Shown here: positions 39,666-47,862 of the stretch, in pieces
How the letters are laid out: each line of letters begins with the position of its first letter
How positions within the stretch are numbered: position 1 is the first letter of the stretch
Assembly (NCBI RefSeq): GCF_019049325.1
Contig: NZ_JAGMUO010000011.1
Span: 186,001-250,000 of the forward strand
DNA length: 64,000 nt
From: Streptomyces sp. AC512_CC834
Lineage (GTDB): Bacteria; Actinomycetota; Actinomycetes; Streptomycetales; Streptomycetaceae
Direction of reading: 5' to 3'
Program-made: the position numbers and the translations under genes
Notes under the pieces: model-generated
What the model was told of the DNA's origin: nothing
Databases searched by the model: none
Seen by the model: only the letters and a program-made list of their open reading frames with translations

Positions 39666-42116
39666 TCACGCCTCGATCTCGGTCAGGCGCGACCGCACCC
39701 TGGCGAGCGCCGCCTCGTCGTCGTTCCCCGCCTCCGAGAGGCACTGTGCGGCGCCGCGCAGATCCTCCGCCTCCTGCGCGGTGCGTCCGGCGTCGCGGTG
39801 GCAGCGTGCCCGCGCGATGAGGGCGTCGGCGAGTTGCAGGCCCGCGCCGTCGGCGGTCATCGCCTTGACGGCCTCGTCCAGGCACACCCGCGCCTGGTCC
39901 GGGTCTCCCGCGTCCAGGTGGAGATCGCCCAGGCTCATGTAGACCCGGCCCTCGTTGTAGGGGTCACCGCCGTCGCTCAGGCGCCGGAACCGCGCCAGGG
40001 CGTCGTGCAGTTGGGCCGCGGCGGCCGTGAAGCGGCGCTGCTTGGTCCGGGCGCGGCCGATGTGGTGCGTGAGCAGGGCGGTGGCCCGGGGGACGTCCTG
40101 TCGTCCGTCACCGTCCGGGCCGATGCGGTCCAGGATCTCCCGGGCCTCCTCGAAGCAGCGCTCGGCCGCCGTGAACTCCCACTGCCGCAGGCGGAGCAGC
40201 CCCCGCGCCTCGACGGCGCTCGCCTCCCCCCGGTGGTGGCCGCAGTCCCGGTCCGCCGCCACGGCCTGTTCGAGAGCCGCCTCGGCGTCGTCCGCGCGCC
40301 CGGCTCCCATGTGGCCGAAGGCGAGCTGGGTGCACATCCGGCCCACGGCACGCCGGTCGCCGAACTCCGCGGCGCTGCGCCGGGCCGCCTCGACTCCGAG
40401 CACGTGGGTGTCGATCCACTGGGCGTGGAAGCCGAGGCGCAGATGCAGGGTCCACATCGCCTCGCACAACTGCCACACGAGGTCGTCGAAGCCGTGCTGA
40501 TCGGCGGCCCTGATGGCGGCCGCGAGGTTCTCCCGTTCACGGCGCAGGCTCGCCAACGCGCGCTTGCCGTCGCTCCCGTCGCGGTCCGCCGGAAGGACGA
40601 GGTCCTGATAGGCGGGGCCGAGCCGCCACCGCTTCGGCATGACCCGGAAGTCCGCGGCGGCCGCGAACCGCAACTGCCCGACGGCCACCCGGCGGACGGC
40701 GCCGGAGATCCGGGTGTGCCCGTCCTCGGCCAGCGCCAGTTCCCGGGCGTGGGCGCGGGTCAGGTCGTGGAAGCGGTACCGCTCCTCCCCGACCTCCTCC
40801 AGCAGGTTCACCCGGCCCAGTTGTTCCAGGAGCGCGCGGGCCTCCCGGTCCTGGACACCGGCGGCCTGCGCGGCGCACGCGACGGTCACGGTCGGCCAGG
40901 CGGCCACCGCGATCGCGCGGTAGAGGGCGGCGCAGTCGGGCGTGAGTTCGCCGTAGGCGACGTCCTGAGCGGCCCGGACCGGGTCGGTCGGGTCGGTCGG
41001 GTCGGTCAGGGCTCCTGAGTCGTCGGGGTGCGCGTCTGTCACGTCGGTGCCCTCCCGGTCGTGGCCGTGGATCCGGTCGGACAGCCGGCGCGCGACGCGC
41101 TCCCAGCTCAGGTGTTCGCGTACGGCGAGGCCCGCGCCCGTGGTGCACAGCGCGAGCGGGATGCCGCCGGTGCCGTCCGCGACGGCCCGCACGGCGTGGT
41201 CGGGCGCGGCGGGTCGATCGTTCCCGACCACTCGCCTGAGCAGGCTCACCGAGTCCTCGGACGACAGCGGTCCCACCGCGAACGGCCGGGCTCCGTGCCG
41301 CGCCACGAGGCGACCCGGCCGGTGCCGGCTCGTCACCAGGACCAGACACCCCGGAGAGGCCGGCAGCAGGGGGATCACCTGGGCGTCGTCATGGGCGTTG
41401 TCCAGTACGACGATCATGCGGCGGTCGGCCGTGCAGTCGAGGTACAGATCCCGCTGCCGTGCCTCGTCGCCCGGCACCGCGGCGGACGGCACCCCGAGCC
41501 GCTCCAGAAACCTGGCGAGTACGTCGGAGGGCGGCAGTGCCGTACCGGCGGACGCGCCGTTCAGGTCCGCGAAGAGGACGCCGTCGGGGAACCGGTCCCC
41601 CAGCTCCACGGCGCAGTGCACGACGGCGGCGGTCTTGCCGATACCGCCCGGGCCGGTCAGCGCGGCGATCACGGGCGCTCCCCGCGTACGGTCCTCCTCG
41701 TCCAACAGGGCCGTGAGCCAGGCGAGTACGTCCGCGCGGTCGGTGAACACCGCGGTCGTGGGCGGCAGCATCCGCGGCCGGGAGGCACCGTGCGCCACGG
41801 CGGGCACGGAACGCGGGGTCAGCCAGGCGGCCTCCCGCACCCACTCCGACACGTCACGGGCGGCCTGCGGGGAGCTGTGGACGAGTTCCATCAGCCGTAA
41901 CGCGGCCGCCGACCGCTCGGACTCGGTGACGGGCAGGGTGGGCCCGTCCACACCCGCACCCTCCCCGCCCCCGTCCCCATCCCCGACTGGGTCACGTCTC
42001 AGCAGGTCGAAGAGTCTCTCGGAGGTGCGCCGGCCCAGCTCGCCGCCGGCTCCGGACAGCGCGCCCGAGGCGACCGTGCCGACCGCCGAAACCACCATGC
42101 CCATCAACGGCTCCAC
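39666..42116 (-). CDS. STAND-type NTPase with NB-ARC and TPR domains
   Basis: About 816 residues. A helical N-terminal segment (about 1-110) precedes an NB-ARC-like NTPase: Walker A GPGGIGKTA (about 155), Walker B RMIVVLDNAHD, then LVTSRHRPGRL and GGIPLALCTTGAGL. The C-terminal ~330 residues are TPR-like repeats (YNEGRVYMSLGDLHLDAGDP). Related to the sensor part of AfsR-like regulators but without a DNA-binding domain. Starts at GTG 42116 or ATG 42104. Codon about 73 is TTA (41898-41900 forward), implying bldA dependence. Such proteins act as signal-responsive switches or defence sensors; no effector domain is obvious. Confidence 0.88.
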   Translation of the reverse strand: MEPLMGMVVSAVGTVASGALSGAGGELGRRTSERLFDLLRRDPVGDGDGGGEGAGVDGPTLPVTESERSAAALRLMELVHSSPQAARDVSEWVREAAWLTPRSVPAVAHGASRPRMLPPTTAVFTDRADVLAWLTALLDEEDRTRGAPVIAALTGPGGIGKTAAVVHCAVELGDRFPDGVLFADLNGASAGTALPPSDVLARFLERLGVPSAAVPGDEARQRDLYLDCTADRRMIVVLDNAHDDAQVIPLLPASPGCLVLVTSRHRPGRLVARHGARPFAVGPLSSEDSVSLLRRVVGNDRPAAPDHAVRAVADGTGGIPLALCTTGAGLAVREHLSWERVARRLSDRIHGHDREGTDVTDAHPDDSGALTDPTDPTDPVRAAQDVAYGELTPDCAALYRAIAVAAWPTVTVACAAQAAGVQDREARALLEQLGRVNLLEEVGEERYRFHDLTRAHARELALAEDGHTRISGAVRRVAVGQLRFAAAADFRVMPKRWRLGPAYQDLVLPADRDGSDGKRALASLRRERENLAAAIRAADQHGFDDLVWQLCEAMWTLHLRLGFHAQWIDTHVLGVEAARRSAAEFGDRRAVGRMCTQLAFGHMGAGRADDAEAALEQAVAADRDCGHHRGEASAVEARGLLRLRQWEFTAAERCFEEAREILDRIGPDGDGRQDVPRATALLTHHIGRARTKQRRFTAAAAQLHDALARFRRLSDGGDPYNEGRVYMSLGDLHLDAGDPDQARVCLDEAVKAMTADGAGLQLADALIARARCHRDAGRTAQEAEDLRGAAQCLSEAGNDDEAALARVRSRLTEIEA

Positions 42117-42256
42117 GCCGGCCTCCCCCAACTCTCCGTCCCCGCAATGCTATCGACGCGCCGAGCGGTACCCGGTGGGAATCCCCCACCCCCGCACGGG
42201 GAATGAGGGACAACAAGACGCGACCACTTCCCCCCACCGCCTCTCAGGGAGGCCCC

Positions 42257-42811
42257 ATGCTGCGCGGCATCGACGTCAGCTCGTACCAGTCCTCCAACTA
42301 CGACACCGACGGTCTCTCCTTCGTCTTCGTGAAGGCGACGGAAGGCCGTTCGTACGTCAACCCGAAGCTGGCGGCCCAGACGAAACGGGCCCGCGACGCC
42401 GGACTGGTCGTCGGCTTCTACCACTTCCTGTGGCCGGGCAACCTCACCGCCCAGGCCGAGTACTTCGTCTCCCACGCCCCGGAGAGGAAGGGCGACATCC
42501 TCGCCGTCGACTGGGAGACGAACGGCGAGGGCACCCACGCGAGCAACGCGGAGAAGGACAGCTTCATCAAGAAGGTGAAGGCGCTGCGGCCGGACAACCG
42601 GGTCGTCCTCTACTGCAACCGGAATTTCTGGTTGAACATCGACAGGACGTCGTATGCCGGCGACGGCTTGTGGATCGCCGACTACGTGTCGGCGGGCAAG
42701 CCGCGCATCCAGGCCGACTGGCGTTTCCACCAGTACACCGACGACCCGGTCGACACCAATGTGGCGGACTTCGCGAGCAAGGCGGCGCTCAAGGACTGGG
42801 CCCAGCCCTGA
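42257..42811 (+). CDS. GH25 lysozyme (muramidase) domain protein without signal peptide
   Basis: 184 residues from ATG 42257 with AGGGAGGCCCC upstream. GH25 catalytic acids are present: Asp6 in GIDVSSYQ, Asp85 and Glu87 in AVDWE, with FVKATEG and VVGFYHF between. The domain begins at residue 2, so there is no room for a signal peptide; an upstream extension to 42203 (MRDNKTRPLPPTASQGG) is not signal-like. Export by lysis, a non-classical route or a holin is therefore needed, unless it acts inside. Divergent from the STAND NTPase gene. Confidence 0.92.
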   Translation: MLRGIDVSSYQSSNYDTDGLSFVFVKATEGRSYVNPKLAAQTKRARDAGLVVGFYHFLWPGNLTAQAEYFVSHAPERKGDILAVDWETNGEGTHASNAEKDSFIKKVKALRPDNRVVLYCNRNFWLNIDRTSYAGDGLWIADYVSAGKPRIQADWRFHQYTDDPVDTNVADFASKAALKDWAQP

Positions 42812-42826
42812 TCCGGGGGTGGCGGG

Positions 42827-43489
42827 TCAGCCCCGGAAATCCACCGGCCGCTCCGGCGGCGCCTTCGCCAGGGCCTCGGTGACGCCCTCTACGCCCGCGC
42901 GCAGTCCGTAGACCGGGGTGCCGGGCTGCTGGCGCCAGGAGTCGTCGATGCCGCCGCCGTCGACGGTGTCGAAGCCCAGCTCGTCGATCAGGGCGCGGAT
43001 CCTGGCCTTGGCCGCCTCGTCGTCGCCGGCGACCGGGAGCGCCATGCGGTCGGGCGCGCCGGCCGGGCGGGGGCGGTCGAGGATGTCCTGGGCGTAGGTG
43101 CCGTTGAAGGCCTTGACCACCGGGTGGCCGAGATGGCCCTCGGTCCAGCGGCTCTCGGTGCGGCCCCCGTCCTCGATGCCCGCGATCCTGCCGTCCCGCT
43201 GCCGCGGGTAGTAGTTGCCGGTGTCGATGACCGCGACGCCGTCGGCCGCCCCGTCGAGGACGCCGGACGGCAGGTCCGGGACCCTCTTCAGCGGGATCGT
43301 GACGACCACGATCTCGGCGCCGCGCGCCGCCTCCTCCACCGGCACCGGGGTGGCGCCGGTCTCCTCGGCCAGCGCGGTGAGCGTGTGCGGCCCGCGTGAG
43401 TTGGCTACGGAGACGTCGTGTCCGAGGGCGGTGAGCCGCCTGGTGAGGTTGCCGCCGATGTTGCCCGCGCCGATGATGCCGATCTTCAT
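42827..43489 (-). CDS. NADPH:F420 reductase-like Rossmann protein
   Basis: 220 residues from ATG 43489 (MKIGIIGAGNIGGNLTRRL). GxGNxG is the dinucleotide motif; SRGPHTL after the second strand suits NADP phosphate binding. DTGNYYPRQRDGRI, HPVVKAFNGTYAQDIL and LIDELGFDTVDGG are typical of the F420-dependent NADP oxidoreductase family. F420 use is not proven by sequence. Convergent with the GH25 gene. Confidence 0.9.
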   Translation of the reverse strand: MKIGIIGAGNIGGNLTRRLTALGHDVSVANSRGPHTLTALAEETGATPVPVEEAARGAEIVVVTIPLKRVPDLPSGVLDGAADGVAVIDTGNYYPRQRDGRIAGIEDGGRTESRWTEGHLGHPVVKAFNGTYAQDILDRPRPAGAPDRMALPVAGDDEAAKARIRALIDELGFDTVDGGGIDDSWRQQPGTPVYGLRAGVEGVTEALAKAPPERPVDFRG

Positions 43490-43614
43490 GGTCCTGCTCG
43501 CCTGGCCCTTCGGGGGTCGTGTCCTGCTGGTGAGCACCAGCAACCTCCGGGCCGGGCGGGCTATTCCGCCGTCGCCACGGCTTCACTCCCCCGCAGCAAC
43601 GTGCGCCGACGGCG

Positions 43615-43650
43615 GAGGGGCGCCCGCCGGGTGACCGGCGTGCGCCCCTC
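43615..43650 (-). terminator. strong terminator after cabD
   Basis: GAGGGGCGC-C-CGCCGG (43615-43630) pairs with CCGGCG-T-GCGCCCCTC (43635-43650): 15 of 16 pairs, GTGA loop. It lies 16 bp downstream of the cabD stop. Confidence 0.85.
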
Positions 43651-43666
43651 TCTCACCGCGTCGTCG

Positions 43667-43879
43667 CTACTTGTTCAGGTGGGCCCAGAACTCGTCGAAC
43701 GACAGCCGCTTGTCCCCGTCGAGGTCGCGGCCGGCGATGATCGCCTCGGCAACCGACTCGGTGACGTTCCAGTCGCCGCCCTGGGCGAGCGCGGCCTTGA
43801 ACTCGGCCGCGGTGATCAGGCCGTCACCGTCCGTGTCGATCCGCTCGAAATGCTTGCGTGCTTCCTCGATGTCCGCCAC
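43667..43879 (-). CDS. cabD: EF-hand calcium-binding protein CabD
   Basis: 70 residues, all of it two EF-hands. Loop 1 has ligands Asp15, Asp17, Asp19 and Glu26 (DTDGDGLITAAE); loop 2 has Asp52, Asp54, Asp56 and Glu63 (DLDGDKRLSFDE). Length and motifs match the small calmodulin-like protein CabD described for S. coelicolor (from memory). Cytosolic Ca2+ sensor or buffer, linked in Streptomyces to aerial growth. Confidence 0.93.
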   Translation of the reverse strand: MADIEEARKHFERIDTDGDGLITAAEFKAALAQGGDWNVTESVAEAIIAGRDLDGDKRLSFDEFWAHLNK

Positions 43880-43937
43880 CGATCCGCCCCTCGTTTCGTT
43901 CTCGGGTCCTTCTTGGGTCCATCTGACGCAGGTCAGA

Positions 43938-44852
43938 CTAGCTGCCGGTCCGAGCCTCCAGCGCGGCGACCACCCACCCGAACTCCGCCTCGTGGGCGGA
44001 GGGGGGCTCCACGCCGTTCACGATCGCCGACAGCTCCCGGTAGCGGGCGAGCCGGACGTTGGTCACCGCGGTGAGGCGTTCGAGGACGACGGCCGGGTCG
44101 GCGTCGCCGATCAGCGCGTGCAGGATGCCGACGGCCCGCGGCGAGTCCGGCGCGACGCCCTCGCGCAGCGCGTCACCCGCGAGCTGCACCAGGCGGCTCA
44201 CGAACCACAGCGACGAGCTTGTGGGGACGTCCGCTCCCCGGTCCGCCGCGTTGAACTCGATCATCCTGCGCATCGTCGCCCGGAACTCCGGGTCCTGGAT
44301 CAGCTCGGCCAGCTCCACCCAGGCGTCCACCTGCTCGGGGGTGGGGTCGTCGGGCAGGTCGGCCGCGGCGAAGCGCAGCCGGGTGCGGATGTCCGGGTCC
44401 GCGGTGTCGATGCCCGCGAAGACCTCCGCCATGAAGTCATCGATGATGTGCCGCCGTTCGGCGGTGGACAGTCGCGCCAGCTTGTTCATCAACGTCATCT
44501 CCTCAGCGGTCGAGCCGCGTCGCGCCACGGTCGACAGCACCGCGCGGGTCACCCTCAGCGAGCTGATCTGCGCGTCCAGCGCGCTCACGTGCGCCGCCGC
44601 GACCTGCGCGACCGTGGTCTCGCCGGCCAGGACGCGGCGTACGGCGTCCAGGCCCAGGCCCAGTTCGCGCAGGGTGCGGATCAGCTCCAGGCGGGCGACG
44701 GACGCGGCGTCGTAGAGCCGGTATCCGCCCGCGGAGCGGGTGACCGGGGGCAGGGCGCCCTCGTCGGACCAGTAGCGGATGGTGCGCACCGTGAGTCCGG
44801 TGGTCCGCGCCAGTTCGCCGATGGTCATGAGGTCGGTGCCGTCGTCGGTCAT
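43938..44852 (-). CDS. MerR-family regulator
   Basis: 304 residues from ATG 44852 (MTDDGTDLMTIGELARTTGL). The winged helix spans about 8-76 (TVRTIRYWSDEGALPP, GGYRLYDAASVARL). A long C-terminal region of ~200 residues may be a ligand-binding domain, larger than in metal sensors. The likely operator/promoter, with a TCCA/TGGA dyad, is just upstream. Divergent from the decayed GNAT gene. Confidence 0.9.
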   Translation of the reverse strand: MTDDGTDLMTIGELARTTGLTVRTIRYWSDEGALPPVTRSAGGYRLYDAASVARLELIRTLRELGLGLDAVRRVLAGETTVAQVAAAHVSALDAQISSLRVTRAVLSTVARRGSTAEEMTLMNKLARLSTAERRHIIDDFMAEVFAGIDTADPDIRTRLRFAAADLPDDPTPEQVDAWVELAELIQDPEFRATMRRMIEFNAADRGADVPTSSSLWFVSRLVQLAGDALREGVAPDSPRAVGILHALIGDADPAVVLERLTAVTNVRLARYRELSAIVNGVEPPSAHEAEFGWVVAALEARTGS

Positions 44853-44863
44853 GTCTGGGAGTC

Positions 44864-44900
44864 TGTGCCTTCCAGTGGGTGGAGACTCAAGGAGCACAGA
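44864..44900 (-). promoter_or_regulatory. candidate MerR-type promoter
   Basis: Read on the minus strand: TTGAGT, a 19-bp spacer containing TCCA-CCCAC-TGGA, then CAGACT. An over-long spacer with an inverted repeat between -35 and -10 is the classic MerR-regulated promoter. It lies directly upstream of the MerR gene, suggesting autoregulation. Confidence 0.45.
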
Positions 44901-44916
44901 GCACAAGGAGCGCGGT

Positions 44917-45356
44917 GTGGCGGAGGGCCTGCGGGAGATTCTGGGTCATCGCCTTCACGGCGCACTCGGTGGTCCACCGACACGATCGACGTGCTGCTGA
45001 CCGGCGCCCCGCTCCCGGGGCGGCCCGAGGTCGAGCTGACGGAGGTGGCCGATCCAGGGCACCCCCGGGTGGTCTCGGCCCGGCGGCGGCGCGACGAGGT
45101 GCGGGTGTGGGCGGCGGACGGCGGGGTGCTGGTGCTGGGCCGGGGGGTCGCCGGGCGGCTGGAGGTCGCCGTGGAGGTGGCGGAGGATGCCAGGCACCGA
45201 GGGCTGGGGCGGCGGCTGGTGACGGCGGCGCGGCAGTTGGCCGGGGGCGAGCCGGTGTGGGCGCAGGTGTCGGCGGGGAACGCCCGCAGTCTGCGGGCGT
45301 TCCAGGCGGCGGGTTACCGGCCGGTGGGTTCGGAGGCCTTGTTCCTCCTGCCCTGA
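44917..45356 (+). pseudogene. decayed GNAT acetyltransferase gene
   Basis: GTG 44917 has an AAGGAG ribosome site 7 nt upstream and opens VAEGLREILGHRLHGALGG, but that phase stops at 45000. The authentic-looking C-terminus lies in another phase and ends at 45356: TDTIDVLLTGAPLPGRPEV, VVSARRRRDEVRVWAADGG and the GNAT acetyl-CoA motif ARHRGLGRRLVTAARQL, ending AFQAAGYRPVGSEALFLLP. A third phase shows VIAFTAHSVV. Intact relatives, as I recall, have these blocks in one chain of ~200 or more residues, so deletions and frameshifts have destroyed the gene. Confidence 0.72.
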
Positions 45357-45374
45357 GTGGCCGGTGTCGGCGCG

Positions 45375-46007
45375 TCAGTGCCAGGGCTGGTAGTGCGGGT
45401 TGCTCTCGCAGTCGCTCATGATCTCGGTCTTGGTCTGCCGGTCGACCGGGCAGACGCCGATGATGTACTTCCGCTGGATGCCGCCGGGGAAGGCGACCTC
45501 GACCTGGTCGGCCCACTTGTGGGTGTCGCCGATGGTCTTGTTGACGTCGATGCCGCCGGGGGCGTCGATGTAGTAGTTGTAGCCGGACTTGTACCAGGTC
45601 TTGTACAGATCGTGGTCGTAGCTCGTCGAGACGAACGGCGAGGGCTGGTTGACCAGGACGTACTTCTCCACGTCGTACTGGCCGTTCTCGACGTCCTTGG
45701 CGTGGAAGCCCTCTTCGAAGACGACCTGGGGGCCGCGGCTGTCGCTGCGGTAGAGGGTGCCGCAGGTGGTGCGCCAGACCGGCTCGGGCGTGATGCGGTC
45801 GACGTCGACGCCGCGGTCGGCGGCGGCCTTGGTCTTGTCGTCGAACTGGGGGCAGGCCGGGGCGGCCTTGGCGAGGGCCGCCGTCGGGGCCGCCGTCGGG
45901 GCGGTGGCGGCACCGGGGACGGTGGCGGCCGAGGTGGCGAGGACGGCGGAGAGCGACAGGACGGCGGCGGCGGTCCGGCGGCGCAGGCGAGTGGTGATCA
46001 TGCGCAT
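45375..46007 (-). CDS. secreted ADP-ribosyltransferase (ScARP / pierisin-like, guanine-specific family)
   Basis: 210 residues from ATG 46007 (a second ATG at 46001 is possible). A signal peptide (about 1-36) precedes an Ala/Pro linker. The R-S-E catalytic scheme is intact: Arg87 in TLYRSDSR, Ser-Thr-Ser at 127-129, and Gln168-Val-Glu170 in DQVEVAF. The sequence matches ScARP of S. coelicolor as I remember it, an enzyme that ADP-ribosylates guanine in mononucleotides and DNA. Four cysteines could form two disulfides. No immunity gene is recognised beside it. Confidence 0.92.
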   Translation of the reverse strand: MRMITTRLRRRTAAAVLSLSAVLATSAATVPGAATAPTAAPTAALAKAAPACPQFDDKTKAAADRGVDVDRITPEPVWRTTCGTLYRSDSRGPQVVFEEGFHAKDVENGQYDVEKYVLVNQPSPFVSTSYDHDLYKTWYKSGYNYYIDAPGGIDVNKTIGDTHKWADQVEVAFPGGIQRKYIIGVCPVDRQTKTEIMSDCESNPHYQPWH

Positions 46008-46107
46008 ACGATCCCGGCTACGGAGCGGCACGTTCCGGATTCTCACCCGTAGGTGGCGTGTCCGGTGAACGGGGTTGATTTCAGGGATAGATGGAGAGAC
46101 CGGGATG

Positions 46108-46770
46108 TCACCGGTCGACGACCCGCAGCTCGAACCAGGTGGTCTTCCCGCGCGGCAGCAGATCGACGCCCCACCGGTCGGACAGCTTGTCGACGAGGAA
46201 GAGTCCGCGCCCGCTGATGTCCGTCTCCTGCACCGGCATCAGGCAGGGCAGCCCCCGGGAGGGGTCGCGGACCTCGATCCGGATCCAGCCGGGGCGGCGG
46301 CGCATGTGGAGGCCGAACACGCGTGCGCCGGTGTGCCGTACGGCGTTGCCGACCAGCTCGGAGACGAGCAGGACGGTGTCCTCCGTGACCTTGGGGCCGA
46401 GCTTCCACTGGCGCAGGGCGACGACCTGGGCCAGTCGGCGGGCGGTGGCGGCGGACTCGGGGCGGGACGGTAACGGAACCTCGCGCTCCGTCGGGTTGCC
46501 GAACAGTTCCAGCGCCTTGAGCGCGCGTTCGTCCTCCACCGCCGGCGACCAGCGCGCCGCGGTCGCACGTCCGGCTCCCCGCGGCTGTTCCGTACCCTCC
46601 AGCCCCGCCATGCCCCCATCATGGCCGCCCGCAGGGGGCTCCGGGGCCGTTCCCGGGGAATACGCCCCCGCCAGGACCGGGCCGGGTGGCGGTCGATCGG
46701 CATATGCCACAGGCAGTTCGGGAGTGGATTCAGCCCCACTGACCTGCGCGGACGGCTCGGCCGGAGACAC
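46108..46770 (-). CDS. RsbW-like ATP-binding regulatory protein with TTA codon
   Basis: 220 residues from GTG 46770 (AGGGAG upstream). The N-terminal ~85 residues are Pro/Gly/Ala-rich and disordered. The HATPase_c_2 domain spans about 95-215: N box LLVSELVGNAVRHT, IEVRDPSRGLP and G box ISGRGLFLVDKLSDRWG, ending TTWFELRVVDR. Codon 100 is TTA (46471-46473 forward), so translation should depend on bldA. Likely an anti-sigma or signalling ATPase; partner unknown. Confidence 0.9.
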   Translation of the reverse strand: MSPAEPSAQVSGAESTPELPVAYADRPPPGPVLAGAYSPGTAPEPPAGGHDGGMAGLEGTEQPRGAGRATAARWSPAVEDERALKALELFGNPTEREVPLPSRPESAATARRLAQVVALRQWKLGPKVTEDTVLLVSELVGNAVRHTGARVFGLHMRRRPGWIRIEVRDPSRGLPCLMPVQETDISGRGLFLVDKLSDRWGVDLLPRGKTTWFELRVVDR

Positions 46771-46918
46771 GCGGCGGACTCCCTCGACAAGACGCGCTTA
46801 ATGGTGCGTTAAGGCTGCCATAAACCGCCCCATCGAGGGACCCGGATCAGACATCGCGTCAATTGCAAGGGGTACGACGCGACTTCGAGGGTGACACTCG
46901 CGCATCCTGCGGGGCGCG

Positions 46919-47686
46919 TCAGACGAACTTCGCCTTGCCGGGGCCCTCTTCCACGAAGCTGCGCATCCCGCGTTCGCGGTCCTCCGTGGCGAACAGACCG
47001 GCGAACCAGTTCCGCTCGACGGCGAGGCCGGTCTCGATGTCCGTCTCCAGACCCGTGTCGATCGCCTCCTTCGCCGCGCGCAGCGCGATGGCGGGCCCCT
47101 TCGCGAGCCGCGCGGCCCACGCGTGTGCCTGCTCGTAGACCTCGGCGGCCGGCACCACCCGGTCCACCAGGCCGAGCGTCAGCGCCTCGTCGGCCTTCAC
47201 CTGACGGCCGGTGAAGATCAGGTCCTTGGCCTTGGAGGGTCCGACCAGCCGGGACAGCCGCTGGGTGCCGCCCGCGCCCGGGATCAGGCCGAGCAGGATC
47301 TCGGGCTGGCCGAACCTGGCGTTCTCCCCGGCGATGCGGAAGTCGGCGCAGAGGGCGAGTTCGCAGCCGCCGCCCAGGGCGTAGCCGGTCACCGCCGCGA
47401 CCACGGGCTTGGGGATGCGGGCCACCGCCGTGAAGGAGTCCTGGAGGGCACGGGCCCGCACGATCATCGCCGCGTGGTCCATCACCTGCATCTCCTTGAT
47501 GTCGGCGCCGGCCGCGAACACCTTCTCGCCGCCGTAGACGACCACGGCGCGTACGTCCTCGCGCCGGGTGGCCTCCTCGGCCAGCTCCTTCAGCCGGTCC
47601 TGGGTGGCGACGTCCAGCGCGTTCATGGGCGGGCGGTCCAGGCGCAGCGTGCCGACGCCTTCGGCGACTTCGAGATTTACGGTCAT
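46919..47686 (-). CDS. enoyl-CoA hydratase/isomerase family protein
   Basis: 255-residue crotonase-fold enzyme. The oxyanion hole is formed by FAAGADIKEM and ALGGGCELAL; a catalytic Glu is in GQPEILLGLIPGAGG. Probably a 2-enoyl-CoA hydratase in beta-oxidation, though close relatives include ones of unknown acyl specificity. No partner beta-oxidation genes are nearby. Confidence 0.94.
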   Translation of the reverse strand: MTVNLEVAEGVGTLRLDRPPMNALDVATQDRLKELAEEATRREDVRAVVVYGGEKVFAAGADIKEMQVMDHAAMIVRARALQDSFTAVARIPKPVVAAVTGYALGGGCELALCADFRIAGENARFGQPEILLGLIPGAGGTQRLSRLVGPSKAKDLIFTGRQVKADEALTLGLVDRVVPAAEVYEQAHAWAARLAKGPAIALRAAKEAIDTGLETDIETGLAVERNWFAGLFATEDRERGMRSFVEEGPGKAKFV

Positions 47687-47698
47687 GCCCAGCAGGTT

Positions 47699-47800
47699 AA
47701 CGGGGACTAACGGCTACGGGGTGGGTGCGGTCGCTCACACCCGGCCGGGGGTCTGGGGGTTGCCCCCAGGCAGGCACAGCACGGGGACTAACGGCAACGG
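47699..47800. repeat. GC palindrome flanked by ~20-bp direct repeats
   Basis: ACGGGGACTAACGGC occurs at 47700 and again at 47781 (the near-identical stretch is ~20 bp, ACGG following both). Between them is a GGGGGTCTGGGGG element whose palindrome is CTGGGGG (47753-47759) / CCCCCAG (47763-47769). The arrangement looks like an 81-bp insertion or slippage product with a duplicated flank. A relative of the palindrome is at 9000-9017. Confidence 0.7.
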
Positions 47801-47839
47801 CCCCGGTGCCGTACCTCACATCGAGGGCACCGGGGCCGT
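47797..47839 (-). terminator. terminator hairpin after the first L,D-transpeptidase gene
   Basis: ACGGCCCCGGTGCC (47797-47810) pairs over 14 bp with GGCACCGGGGCCGT (47826-47839), with a 15-nt loop. It lies 24 bp downstream of the gene's stop (47863). Confidence 0.82.
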
Positions 47840-47862
47840 ACGCCGTACCTCTGTGCGAAGGC

